From: Ciona savignyi
Taxonomy: Eukaryota; Chordata; Ascidiacea; Phlebobranchia; Cionidae
NCBI GenBank assembly: GCA_000149265.1
Contig: CH003381.1
Span: forward strand, 1,138,996 to 1,202,995
DNA: 64,000 bases
Direction: 5' to 3'
Shown: one piece after another, positions 10,401 through 25,400 of the stretch
Position numbering within the stretch: the stretch's first letter is position 1
Layout: every line of letters starts with the position of its first letter
Notes under the pieces: model-generated
Database searches by the model: none
Told to the model about the DNA's origin: nothing
The model's input: only the letters and a program-made list of their open reading frames with translations
Translations under genes and position numbers: made by a program

Positions 10401-13400
10401 TTACATTTTGCAACTTTAACCACGAAAAGTAAAAACTGTCGAAGTAATAACTAACTCATGCTATTAAAATAATAATTTCTGTTGCCCCACAAAGTTAGAC
10501 CATGCTGTAGCATCTTAAAAATAAGACAAGCTACCACAGACAGAAGTCAATTGCTCCTTTGTGTAAGGAAGGGTTAAGGCAGGCAGCACAATGTTGCTAC
10601 TAGCTAAACTCTTTTTTGTAACACTAAATGAACATACACTGTCAGCTAAACTAACGATGTAGATTTTCCTAAAAAGTTAACTGCAATAGGTGTGGAAACT
10701 GTAAAGCTTTTATACTTCATTCTAAGTAACAACAATAACAAAACCAGCACCTCATGTAAATAGTTTGTTATTGTGTTACCTGGTAAACATAAATAAACAA
10801 ACTTTAATCCTGCTGAATCTGGTTGTAATACAAGTTCTAAGACTTGTTCAATGAAACTAAAACGTGGTTCCGACTGATTCAACGCGTATTATCTATGGGT
10901 CGCTCTGTTAACATCCGCAAATAAAATGGTTAAACGGGGATTTCCCTTCACGCTTTTCTTTACCTACATACGAACGTAACTTCTAAACTATCATTACGCT
11001 CAAAACATATATTTTGTCGGATACAGTAACTACTAGGTCTATTCAAGTCAAAATAACAGTCCTCGCAAATTATATGCAACTAATGTATATTATAACAAGC
11101 ACATGAGCTAGAATTAAGATAATCTGTATTCCGGTGGTGTGCTCAACTACCCAAACATTATAACTTGGCAAATAGACGGACAATGTTTTTGTTTTGATAA
11201 GAAAAAGCTGCGTCGTGATCAGACACGGGTCGACGTCGTGATTAATCACTCCAGAAGTCGTCTCGGAGAATCATTAAACACTGTAGGCTACTTTTTTTTT
11301 TGTAAACTGCGATTTGACTGAAAGACGACTGTATATAAAACCTTGCTCATTCAAAGCACAATGTGAATCTATTTTTTGTCGTTTTAATAAGTTAGTAAAA
11401 CTAAAGAACCATTTAACATCATTTGTTGAAATACTGCGTAAATGTTTTCGTTAAAAGTTATGTGTAAAGCGCCGCATTGGGTTTTATCGCTACTGCTGCA
11501 CAATTACAAACTGCTCTGATAAACTATTTAATCATTTCCTAATAAATTTTATCCCGGATTTACAAACATAAATTTGTTGTATAATTTAAAATTCTAAAAA
11601 CGATATATTTAAACTTGTTATTTAAAGCTTGTATATTAAACTCGGCAATGCGTTATTTCTAATATTTCTGATTGTCTCTTTCAATCATCTCCGCAGCCAT
11701 GCCGCAAATTGGCAAAAGCTACTTTTCAAAAAAATCGCCTTGAACTGTCTATCATCAGATAACATGTTGTACATGCAATGCAACTGTCTATATTACGTGG
11801 AAGTTGGCCTTAGCACGAGTATCGGAAGCTACTTTTTCTAAGAAATGAACAAAAACAAAAGCAACCCTAAACGAACCACGGTTGGTTAGAATTACACAGT
11901 TAGTTAAACGGTCGCCTTAAACACATTTCAACAAACTAATCTCCATAAAATATTACTTTTTCTGCGAAATCAACGGAAAATGCAACTTTCACCTTAAACT
12001 GCATTCAATACAACGGCTGCCTGCATACAACACGAGCCCGGAAAGTGGCCTCGATCGATATCCATGAACCGACTTAACCTCTGTGTGTGCCTGATGATTA
12101 ACATTGCAATACCAGGCATGTACGACACTAATGCATTTCGACAATCAATTCCTGCTGTTGCGCAGCGTTCACAGCTCCATAGCTGTTTCGTAGCACAATC
12201 CAAAAATCGAATGTAGACGTCTTATTGAACGCACAATAATAGTTTTTTTTGGTAGTCTTCCTGGGTATTTGTTTTAATTCAAAAAAATCAAGCAATCGGA
12301 AAGATTGGGTAATGCCATTGTCAATATTGCCTTCAACACCACCAAACAATAAATAACAAAGAATCTATATAAGCATGTACGTATATCACAAAACACGAAA
12401 GCCTGAAATAGATTTAGGAGTATGGAGAGTTGATTACAAAAATATAATCCAGCTTAAAAGGTGGTCTAGGGTCGACAAGGACTGTGACACAAACTGACTC
12501 ATAGCTAAGGCTATCGATTTTAATGCCGAGTCAGAATGTGAAACTTGTATGAACCTAAACAACGCTAAGGGATGAAACTTGATACAACAGTCAGATTTAA
12601 TTGCACTAACACTATAATAAATGATACTAATGCTGTATTTTATGTTATGATTTGGAAAAAAATAAATCAGTATTTAAAACCTTTTTAATAGAGTAAAACA
12701 AATACGACAATTTGATAAACGGTTTCTGCGTTGCTGACTGAACGTGATTCTAATAAAAAAAATACTTTTCTGATTCTTCTAAAACTTAACATGACTTTAT
12801 TTTCGATAGAAGCAACTGTTTTATTTAAGAACTATTCGAGTCCATGGTCTTACAAAGCTTGCGATATTATGAACTAACAATCGTTCGCTTGCAACTGCTT
12901 TGTCAATAGATACTGTGCACATTTGACCACCCACCAAGCATACCGTCCGGTAAGCAAACGACGAATTAATTGAAGTATACACAGCGATGAAATTCTTGAA
13001 CAAGTTAATAAAAATAAACTCTGAGTAAAGTGAGCAGCGATGATCGGCATTTGGCATCAAGAGTTGGTCTGATGATTGCCCGTGTGATAACGCTCACTGT
13101 GTTTTCCCATTCATTGGATAAACACGAACATTTTAATAATCTGTGTCAAACTTAAAAGCAATAGAAACGTCCATGGCCGACAAATGCATAAACTGCCAGA
13201 GCGGAATTCCACACCATTTGTTGGTACGCAGTACTAATTAACATACTGGTCATTATACCATTGTACATCATATGGATTATTTCTACATGAAACACGTGGT
13301 AACACATGTGTTCAGAACCACATATACACAATAACATTACGTTGTCCATGATATTAGTTGCAACATTAGTTACAGCCAGCAACGCATGGAGCTTATATAT

Positions 13401-16400
13401 TTGGTGCATAATACATAAAAGTTGCCCAAACAGTGGCGTGAAATGAATGTAAGATACTGGTTGCTTAACAGTTTTAGTTTCTTCAATATTACACCTAACA
13501 TGTTCTGTTTCTTTCGTAACGAAATTAAACCATTTTTACACGTTTTTTTTTATAAAATGAAACTATATAAAACTAAAATTAAACTATATATTGTATGCGG
13601 TAAATACGCCAATCATTTAGATCGGGTATAAATGGAAAATAACTCAACGGCCTGAAATGCCATTAATAAAAAGGAAAATTTGAATTTGACTCATCGTCGT
13701 TATTTACACTGCAGATTTCAGCAGGTACCAACGCAACGTAAAAATGCGTTAAAAGCGCGACAGCGAAGTCAAAATTTTGTCAAACTTTTCGAAAATGCAC
13801 GAATATTACTTTGACCAGTAAAAGTTTTTAAACCAATGCTTTAAAATGCTACTTTGGTTACCTTCTACAGACAGAACCAACCTTAAATACTATGTGCGTC
13901 GCCTTTCAGTCGAAGGGTTGCTAGTCGGTTGTGTCTTTGGGCAAGGCACTGAACGGACATTGCTCGAACCTAGCAGATTAATGGATTCTACTAAATTAAC
14001 GAAACGTGTGAATCATACACAACACACTGCAATAGCTCGTAAACCAACGGTGAGCGCGATTTGATCTGACAATTACCCGTATGTTAACCTCCTAGGTTTT
14101 CCCACTAACGGGGATAAATACGAATATCCTATCCTTATCCTAATACATGCTTAGCAACTTACCCTCAAATGGTCGATCTCAACAGAATGCTCTTCCAGTT
14201 TCTTCTCGGAGATATCCAACTTTTCCATGAGGAAGCCTTTCTCACGTTGGAGCCGATTATTATCGATCGTTAACTCCGGAACGGATTTCTGCAGGTCTGT
14301 CAACTCCTGAGGAAAGCATGGACTTTGTAGATTCCTTTCAATATTGCAAAACACATTTACGTTGCCAGCATTCATGGCACTTGATATAAGGACCAACTCA
14401 TAGGACTCACATCACTGGTATAAAAGTGACGCCGCACATATTTACGTCATTTGCAGCGCGTTTTCCAGAAACAAATAAGTCAATTTCCAATCGGTTCTTG
14501 GATATTTACATATAGGCGCGGGTGACGTGACCAAAAATACAGGATGGTGGAACGAGTATACTGCGTGTTGCCAAGATTTGCGCACAAAGCTTTTGCTTTT
14601 TAGGTAATAGCACATACATACCCTGTGATTGTGGTCATGGAGATATTTGGATTGCCGTGAAAAAAAGGCAATGTACACACCATTTTAGGACAATTAAAGT
14701 GCTAAACACACACCTACAGAGATGTACATAATTATCTATCCACACGCCTCCTTAATCCCGATTTGGCATTTCTATACCATAAGGAAGATAGACCGGACTT
14801 GCCACAAAAAAAGCATACGATGAAACATTCAACATAACACAGCTCCACACACCTGCACTGTTGCTTCCAGCTCTTCATTAGTGCTAATATGATTCTCCTC
14901 CATTTGATGGATCCGCTCAGTGAGGCACGCCACCGTTACAGAAGATGTCTCGCTTATGCAGCCTTCCGAACCTTCAAGATGTCAACATTAGTTCATTCAG
15001 ATACACGAATTCCACGGTAGTACAGTTTACACCGTCTCATAAATCTAATTTCACCTCCAATACATGAAAAACTATACAAAATTACAATTCCGGCTGATAT
15101 TGCATTGCAGTGAAAGGTGATTTAATCCTGTTGACATTTTGTTACCTTGTTAAACAAACAAGATTAGCCAAATGTTGTTTGTATATACTTAACCTTTTAT
15201 ATGGACTTTACACTACTATACCTATACGCGGTTACAGTTTATTGGTTTATTAGTTTTCAATTGCTTTTTCACAGAATGGCTAACCTAAGAAACTAATGAT
15301 TTACGGGGTTGTGGTATTGTGTACAAAAGAACTAAGGACCAATTAATCGTCCGATAAATAGGTGCGTGTTTACCGACTGTGGTTTTGAATTAAGACTTAC
15401 TGCACCAGGTTTTTGACACGCGAATCGTGTCATCGGGATGTTAAAAATATCTTCTGACCGAGGTCAGAGTGTAAAAAGACATCGCAGGTTTTTACACGAT
15501 TTGGTGTCATTTATCTTATTAAATAAACTAGATCTTCCCTACACGTTTTATAAATAGATTTGTTTGTTAACGGTATACTGGTTGAAAAGACGGTGCGCGT
15601 TCAAAAAAGTTGTTGCTATTAAAAACAATGAAGATTTGCAAGGTTAAAACTGATTTAACGGTAACGTAAATAAATATGAAACTAATTCCGAGTATTTCGC
15701 CAGCCTTCCAACCTGTAAGAACATTCCCCGATCCACAGTCGAGTAAATTCTCGGTGGAGGTTGATCTTGACGCAGATTGAAGATGATCCATGCTCCCTCC
15801 GGAGGTTAGATCCTCCAAAGACGAACTCATTCCGTCATCATTTGATAAGGTGTCGAGATCTGATGTCAATTAAAAAAGTTATATATTTATACTGCCAAGT
15901 GCCAACGTTTCGACCGCCAATGCATATTAGGTAGGGGTGACATCTATTTGTGGTAGTTTGGTATGCTGGTAAAGAACTATGATTTTATGTTATTGGCCAA
16001 CCGAATATAGAGTAAGAGAAAAAGTTTGTTTTTTTAAATGCATTTTTCAAATGAGATGATAAAAAATAGGATACCTTTCGTTATCTTTTCCCCGAGATTA
16101 GGGGAGACAACTTATAACGGAGGGGCTTTCATTATAATACGGGCAATTGTTATATTTAAGTCAACAGTTGAGTTACTAGAACTAATGCAGCTGTGGCAAT
16201 ACAATGGAGATATTCAAACAGTTTTTGTTTAAACCATTAATCAACTGACCAAAGGCAATATCCACCGAGTCCAGGCAATATCCACCAAGGACACACCCGA
16301 ATAGCTTGCTGCTGGTTTTGAACCCATCGTTTTTCAGCTGACGCGTTAAGTATGGACTAAACGGCCGAATAATAGTCTATACACACAGGTAAATGGCAAT

Positions 16401-19400
16401 ATACGAGTTTTTAGATTTAATAACTAGAGAAGTATCCACCCACCGTGACCATGCAATCGTTGTTGGTGATTAGTAATCATGTCATCCTTCTTTCTTATGG
16501 CAACTATCATCGTGTCTACTTGCTCTCGAAGCTTCATATTCTCATTCTAGTGAACGGTATTGTTATATACGCGAATGGATTTTCAGGACCAAGAACGAAA
16601 ACAAAGTAGTCTTACTGCACACTTATTTAAAGAAATCTGAATAATTAAATTGTATGAGTTAGTAAATACGATATTACAGTATTTTTGAAGAATATGAAAA
16701 CACGTTAGTGTAACGGCATTCTACTGTTTGGCGCAAAAAAAGTCTGACAATAAAATAAACACAAGAACAAAATATAGTTTCTGTAGCAAAAGGCATTTAA
16801 AATTCACGGAAACAAGTCTCACAATAATGACTATTCTAAAAAGGCTAAATCCGAATTCTCCTTTTAAGTTTATAGAGGTACAGTTGCGTAACCTTACATA
16901 ACCTAACATTGCGTAAGCTAAATAAACCTGACAATTGGCGCTGCTTTTTCGAGAAAGCAAAATCGAAAGTAAATACGAGCAGAGGCGAACGTCGTACCTT
17001 CAGCCAATGACTAATTGTAAACGAATGTTAGACTTTCGCCGTAGCCCGTAGGTAATTGTCTACATTATAATACCTAATTTAAGGGAAGGGTTGTCATTTT
17101 ACCTACTGTTGCAAAGTGAATACGACGCATTTTAATTTAATGGCTCTATTAATTTAAATTAAATCGGCTTTTTGTAGTTGCCGACACTATTACTGTGAAC
17201 CGACGTAATACAGGTCGTTGACATTAAATCACTTGTTGACAAAAGCAACATTCTATACGCAAGATTGTATAGCTACATTGGCAAACTTCGGACACGGTTT
17301 GCGCAAGCTAACATTGGAATGCTTAGCTAAATAAAAAGTCATCCACCGGGTTAATAAACTGGGCCACGCAAGGCATCACTACACTGTGCAGGAACAGATT
17401 TGCTGGTGCTGCACAAAGTTGTCACAAAACTCCCATCGGATGAAAATAAAACTTTATAATAATAAAAGAAAACAATTTAATACAGAATACAAAACGCGAA
17501 TCTAAACGTTACAATCAAACTATAGAAGCAAACGTTTAATTAATACCAGCGACGTATGAATGGCACATCGCTGCACTTAACACATTGAACAAAAGCTTTT
17601 TCTCACGACAAACTTAACTCTGCTAAAGCATGTGTTTACAACTTATAAACTAAATCTAAGAACCGTCTCTCTACAGTCGCAGTTCTAAAAAAATTGTACT
17701 GTGAACAAACCACGACACTCGATCGGCTCTGTTTACTCGCAAAGTAAGATAAACGAGAACTACGCCTTGCTAAACAAATTATTTCCGCCCGCACCTTCAA
17801 TTATGACCGGTGTTAAACAACAAAGAGCTCGTTTTGTTCGAAACTATCCGGATCGTCGGGTTCAACGGACAACGTTAACGACTTTCTCAGCAGTGAAATC
17901 TGACCGGGGCGTTTTACAACTGTATGAAATCGACCTTATGTGTTCAACACTGTTTGTACGTTTGTTAATAATGTTATAAGTGTATACAGTATTAAATTTC
18001 GAAACCACGGTGATACAATGATACGAGGTAACAACGGTAAATTACAAACAAATGCCCTAAAACAAAATCCGGATAATATAAGCAATATGATCTAGTACAT
18101 GTCTGTATTGAATAAACACAATTTCTTACAAGCATTTATTAAATAACAATGGTGCAAACATTTTGTTTTTTTCCCGGGTCTTAGCGCTAAAAATAACCAT
18201 GTCTTTTAACTGCAAAACGCAAAACGTGAATATGAATAAAATTAGGCATTCGCGGCAGAGAAGACTTGAATAGAAACCGTAAATTAATCTCCTAATAATA
18301 AAAAATTAAAATACAAGGGAAATAACTAAGCTTCTATTTTAACGCCCCGTGGTTGAACAGTATATATTTACCCACTGCAATATATGCGATACTGATTTAT
18401 ACCGTTATTATTGTTTCGTCTTTAAAATCGGTTACATGGCCCAAGGGCAATAGCAAAAACTCTTGCTTACAAAGAGGTGTGCTTATAATGGGAGGAAACG
18501 AAAAAAGTGTTTGCTCAATCATATTGGTCTAATGTTCAACTTACGATATTTCGAGACACACGGGGTGCGGGAAATTATTGGTAAATCTTGCATTAAATAC
18601 ACGTTACTAGCTGAAGATAATGGCGGTTTAAAACTGTTGCATAACAATAATGAGTTCATGGTATTCGTGTAAATCACGATACAAGCTTAACTACGTAGTC
18701 TATATGTCAACTCGTTATGTCAAAAGGTGCACATTACGTTAAAAATGGAAATAAGTAATTGGAAGACTGTGTAATGACATTTTTCTCCTGAAAACTTGTT
18801 TATTACAGATTAAGGGAAATGGAGAAATGTAAACTTCTTATAAGAGCATGAACACCAGACTATCGAGTGAAATATCGATCCATGCTGTGATTGAGTTTGA
18901 AAATACGTCATTGGTGGGATTATTACGTAAGTGCAACTAAATACGAGAACACAGGTGGCATGAGAAACTGTTTATCAAAAATAATTCTAAATGTTTATAC
19001 AGCTGGGCGCTATGTCTACTCGCCGCAAATTTCCTATTTGTAATTTTGAGAAAGCGTCTTCACGTGGTGAATGAATGGAAAACCGAAGGAAAGTAATTAA
19101 GGTTTTTCGCTGTTCGACCGACATAAGTTTAGTAACATTTTGGTAGAATCTGCAGCGGCAATGGTTGCAGAAACAGATATTATACAATATACCAGGGGTC
19201 GCCCAACATACGGCTTTAATCCTTCTGATGCGGCTCTTATTATTAAACTGTAGCGAGCGCTTAATAAGCTTAATACCCATGAATAAGTGAAACTAACAGA
19301 ACAATCGTGTCTTTATCTCACGCTATCTATCTCTCACAAAATAGTTTTGCGGCTCCCAGTGATTTTTAGTTTGTGAAATATCGGTTAGAATGGCTATTCA

Positions 19401-22400
19401 ACAGTACAAAAGGTTGCTGACCCCTCACCTATACGTTGTTAAAAACTGAGTGATCGGTAAAATTACAACCACGGAATTTACGAATCTCACATAAAAAATA
19501 AAAGTTTTTACAATAATAATAATAATATCTGACCGCTTGCAACATAAAACAAAAGTTATATCATTTATAAATTATTTACAAATAAATAGGTATGCTTTAG
19601 TTTTATGTTTTATAAGACAATTTAGTTTTATAATGTACATTTAAAAATATATAAATGAGGTTAATCGGTTAACTCGATCACTACACTATCATCCAAGATT
19701 TCGATCATTTCTTGGGACTTCTCAATAAATCGCTGATTAACCCTCATTTAAACGTGACTCGCCGTGTAGTGAATGGATAATGAAAACCAACTTCACACAG
19801 CTGGTTGATTCGCCAGCGACGAATGACTGTGTTCATGATGGTACAAAACCGAGCAGAGAGTAACGCAAAGCAGAAAATTCACACGGGCCAGGATTAACAT
19901 TTTCGTTAGTTTATACTATGCAATGTCTCACTACTGAATTTCTTACACAGTATAAACAACATAAAATTACAGTACTGATGTGAGACAGCATACTCAACTT
20001 GCGAACTCTATATTGATTTAGTGCGCTTACTCTTTCTAATCTAGCGTTTTTTGTCGTTTTTTTACACTTGGACAATAAATTTTTCTCCCTCTAATATACT
20101 AACCTATATCTGTTTTTCAAAGCTACATTGCAATCATAAATGTGTTTTTCATTATATATATTAGCGGTACGGTTCATTATAAAACTTTTCGACTACGGCG
20201 GTCAAAATACATATTTAGTCACGTACCTAAATTTACCTAAGTTTCACTATATCTCCTTGTTTTTTTAATACCTGGCTAAGCTAACTGAAGAGTTTGCTTA
20301 CCTAAAAGTCGGGACGTCAAATTAATAACAGCTGCGGGTCAAAGATAAAAAGCAGAGTGCGATAGAATAAGGGTTACTCTCGAGCCGCTGTATCTCTGAC
20401 CAGAGCGTGTGAAATATCTGACCGCATTTCACTCACTGACGTAACAGTCGCATGACGACATAGACGCCAAGTAGAGATCGGAAATCACAGTTCAATGGAA
20501 CGCACGCGCCTACCAGAAAGCGTTTGGCTGGCTGACGTAGTTTTTGACGTGCGATTGAAAGCCATTTAAACCACATGAACGTCAAATGCCCAAATGCGTT
20601 TACGGGAATTGTTTCGGTTTAGCGGAATGGTTTGGAAACAAAATTAAGTTTCAAGCATCATAATAGTGTTTAACACGCGACAGTGGGAAGAAAATTCTCA
20701 AGGGGTACATATTAATAACCCATTTATCAATGACCATAAGAGTAATCATGTTGTTAGATATGTAGAAACAGATACCAGTTGTTCCGATCTTATTCAAATG
20801 AACGCAGGACGTGTATTCTTGCCGCCAGCGAGGTTAATGTGGTATTTTAACCATCGATTATTGCGCTTGGAGTTTCATGCATTGCTTATATCAGTAACAC
20901 ATTAGAACAGACATTATAGACCTGGTGCAAACTGTTGATATATCCACGCGAGGACTAAATTTACAGTTTTTAAAATGAATGATTAATTATTTATAGAAAA
21001 AATTATAAACTTAAAAGTTAAAGATCGTGTTCGCATATACGGAATGCACATTCTTTTCCATAAGGTTTTACGACAAAACGAAACTGACAACAACTCGCAC
21101 GGTTTCTATTTTGGAATAAAACCTAATGTTATTCACAGACTCACAAACAGCGAAACCGAAAATAACGGTGGACGTAAACTACACAGCTATCGTCATGTAA
21201 TCCACGTCTACAGTACATCAATGCGACTGAGCAACTACGCAAGTGAAACGAGATACACGAACTTTCAGGATCTTACGTTTGGGTTTAAGCTGGGTTCACG
21301 TTACTACTTATGACGCGACCCTGTGTGAACTGGGATAACGTGAAGCAAGACACTTGAAAAATAGCGCGAGTCATTTTTAACTAAGGTTTTATACTAAATA
21401 CAACTGAAATAGAAACTGATACTACACTAGTCTTACATAATCTACGCTACACTCAAGTCTTATAGAATCTATTCTACACTGTAGTCTTACATTATCTATG
21501 CTTTACTATAGTCTTACATTATCTATGCTACACTAGTCTTACATTGCCATTATAAATCGAAATTCCAGTAATATTGTTATGAGGCTTACGTAAATACCGA
21601 TTCGTCACAACGGTTACATATACGTCACAGAGGTTTACGACCTCGATAATGCACGACCCGACATCATACTTTTAACCCGTCATGTTTCGAACGAATACAG
21701 GTCAACTCAATAGGATGATATTTACGGTCATTTATTTTGTTATTTTTATCAAGTGACAAGCCAGTTGTGCGGGGCAAATGAATAGCGGTGTAGCGGTTAA
21801 GCGATTTACATTTACCTGATCGTGGGAAAATAAAAGGCTATTAACACGATGTTGAAATTGGCCAGCGACAAGTCAGTTTTGGTGAATTGTCGTATCCAAA
21901 ACTTAAAGTACAAACAATTCCTTAGATTTTAATCAAAACAACAACAGTGGAATTTAAAATGTAATTCTTATAAAGTACTACTTAAAGTACTTACCAGCCC
22001 AAACATCTCTTAATATAAAAAAAAACTGAAGTTAAGTTTTAGTCAAATGTTAACGGTCAAACTCAAAGAGAAAATGTTAACAAAAGGTTTAACACTAGAT
22101 TTAAATAAATATAAATTATTACTATTTTAACTAATAAGTAAAGCAGTTGTTTTAAATAGGCGTATGCACCTGTAGCTTTCCCATCTCCGTGGCGACATCC
22201 AGCGGCATGTTTTTATCAGTTACGTCGTCATCGGAAAGTTTGACTAGCGAGGTGAAGGTGGTGGGTGGTGATTCTCTTCTAGCGGGGTCGGGGTCCTGTT
22301 GCTTCTGAAGGAGGACCATCATTTGGTCGAGCTTCGATTTCAGAGATCTGTTGGGTGACATGGGTTTGGTGACGTGCACGATTAAAGGCGAAATACGCGA

Positions 22401-25400
22401 CATCCATTTCGTTCAGCGTGTCAAAGCAAAAAACACAGAAACCATCCGATTATCCAAGTGATTCATACTCGGTAACAATGATGCTTACTACATGACATTT
22501 AAATATATTATACTATTCATTGGTTTCTAGTGTTTTTCTATAGATTTATATTAAACTTGTTCCCCATTACCTTATCTCCGAGTCTTTAGTTTTAGCGAGT
22601 GCCATCAAGTCTTTAATCTTGGTCTCCAGCAATGTTTTATCATCAGCTCTGGACTTGGTCACTGCGAGTGTTGGTTGGTTAATGATGGCTGCAGTGCCTT
22701 TCTACACAAACAGAATCACAAACACGAATATCCGACTCAACCGAGTTCGTTATCCCCCATTGAGTGGCTTGCTCAAAACATTTAGGATAGGATAGGATAT
22801 TCATTTTTAACCCAGTAAATGGGAAAACCCATACCAGAGGGACGCACGGGTAATCGGTAGATTACCTCGCGCCCAACGTTGGGTTACCGAAGTTATTGCA
22901 GAGTTTTTTTATATGATTTAGACGTTTCTTGAATTTGGTAGAACCCACCATTCCACTAAGTTTAGGGAATAAACCTTGCCCAAGGACACAACTGACTAAA
23001 AACGATCAATTTCGAATCTGCCACCCTTCGGTTGAAGTGTCTATATTCGTGGACAGCACATGTCAGGATCCGAACATCCAATTTTCCGGGCAGGTATCAT
23101 ATGCACAGCCGAACTAACCAAATACACAGGTGTTCATATCTGTCTGTTATTTATCAATACGATTAAACTTAAACATTTCATGGTAAAATATGGTTCTTCA
23201 ATTCCCCGTGCTTAACTATCGCCACGGATTTTTAACTTAATATGAATCTATTATTTATTTTCGTGAATGAGCCAAAGCAAAGAGTATTATCCCACGGGTA
23301 ATCATCAGATACTTCGCAACCACCGTCGGGTTTCCAAAACTATTGCCATGTTTTAGTAGAACCAATTAATCCACTACGCTCAAGCAATGTTAACTAAGTA
23401 CCTTGTAGGGACGCACAAAACCACCAACAACCCCATTTTTAAAAATAAAATGAAAAGAAAATGAACTAAAAATTCGTACCTGGAGTTTCTTTAGTTCTGC
23501 GACTGGTAAGCACCGAACTTCGACCGCTAGATGACGCTGAAGAACTACTAGATTTAGCAGACGAAGGTTTCTGTTTATCGCGAGTTTTCTCTGCAATTTT
23601 TGAAGCATCTTTTTGTGTTGTTGGTCGTCTGCTTGGAGTAGCGGGGGTGGTGGAAGACGAGGCCGCTGTGGAAATCAGGATTAATGCTTAATACTAAGCG
23701 AAAACGCGACTACTATTGGACTAATCGGGAAAAATAATAGCTGCAACGTAAATACAGTCGAAGTAAAAAAGAAATACACAAATATGCATTATGTACAATT
23801 TAGATCTTTAGCAACATTTCCGGCCTAGCAGCTATCAATAATATAAATTAGTTTACGTTACCAATTACATTAAAGACGTATTTAAACCACTAAGTGCCTT
23901 CGCGGACGCTATTTTACCTCGGCCGTTTTAAACGCTTAATCTTAAATTCTTTTTCGTCATTACAATATAATGAATGAGTATTTGAGTAAACGAAGACGTC
24001 TTACCCTGAGACTTCGGAGAAAAGCACCGTTTCAACATATTCTAGGCATTTAAACGGATAGCATGATGTGGTCTGTCTAAAATTCACACAGCCTTTAAAA
24101 GACAGCCAATTTCATTATTAAAAATACCAATCCGTTGCTTTTTGCGGTAAGTTTATGGTAACGCATTATGAACAAATCTAAATGGCTGAATGTTTAATCT
24201 CAAAACAAGCTTAGCTTAAACACATGTTGCCTCTCTCTAACGTCTAGCACAATTGAGCCATATACCACCAGCTAAATGGCCATAGGCAATAACTGTCATC
24301 AATTCTTGCAGGCTAAACATAAATGGCATAGAACTTGCACTACAGCTACATTTCCTAAACTGTGGGTAGATAACGACAAATTAAAGTTCTGTGTTACTTA
24401 AGTTTAACCCAGAATAACTAAACATTAAAAGGGGAGGATTCTAGTGACATCGTGTCACGTTTCAACCCCAGGCCCGTTCATGTGTAAGGGATGGTTACAA
24501 TAAATTATGTTTTTGCCGTTGTTTTTGCCGCGCGTTTTTCAAAAGTAGTTTCGAGGTTTTGGGGCCTGGGTTCATGTACAACACCACTCTCTTTGTTTTC
24601 CGCCAATCAACCATAACTGATGACGTCATAGGTAAAAGTAAGCACGCTTCTCGGTTGTATATAATTGTTTATGATACGCTAGAGGCTAGGCCTAAAAGGC
24701 TTCCAATAATAAAAGAAGTTTAACTGTGTAAAGTGTTCTGCGTTGCGCCACGGGGGTTATGCTGCACCACCGAACAATTGGAAACGTTGGTAATTTAAAA
24801 GCGAATCCGTCAGTTTATTGAATCCAAGCCATTTTCGTCGGCTGTAAAAAGTAAGGAGAACGGCCGAGTTCGTAAATCATGCTATAATCGACCATGCGAA
24901 ACATACGGTGACGTATTTAAGAGACGCAAATACGTAAAGCGGGCATAAACAGCTTACGAATATTATTTTTAGGTACGTAACCAGACAGCTACCTACGTGT
25001 GCGGTGTAAGGAAATATTTGAACGCATACCCCTCCTATTTCATTACCAATGACAGTTTACATTGTAAAAACAATGCTAAAAAAGTATTTTTCCATTACAA
25101 TACTGATGGACAAATACATACATACATGTTAAACTCATACGTCATAACGTATAAGCAAAACACGTACTAATATTTTCGTCTGGCCATGCTTAGGAGATAG
25201 GTTCCTGGTTCAAACCTCACCCTGAACAAGTTAGGTTTCATCATATTTCGGTTTTATGTTCATCAGTATAACTTTGCCAAGAGTTAGATGAAATTGGATA
25301 TACAGGTACCTTCAAGCCAGTGAATTTTTATTTAAATGGACTATATCTGATGTATATATTATATGAATGTATATATGTGTATGTGTTTAATGGCTTTTGT

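Larger units (their letters stand above)
16547..22169. other. Large SPECC1L intron; no gene seen
   Basis: This 5.6-kb AT-rich intron contains a hAT-like element (19193-19426), a short CRE-like motif cluster (20437-20585) and a minisatellite (21419-21545). The open frame at 17701-17979 on the plus strand resembles nothing known and lacks splice or conservation support. Confidence 0.6.

Noticed and set aside
17701..17979. Plus-strand open frame of 92 codons
   Set aside because: No recognisable domain or splice context; it lies in a minus-strand intron of AT-rich DNA.
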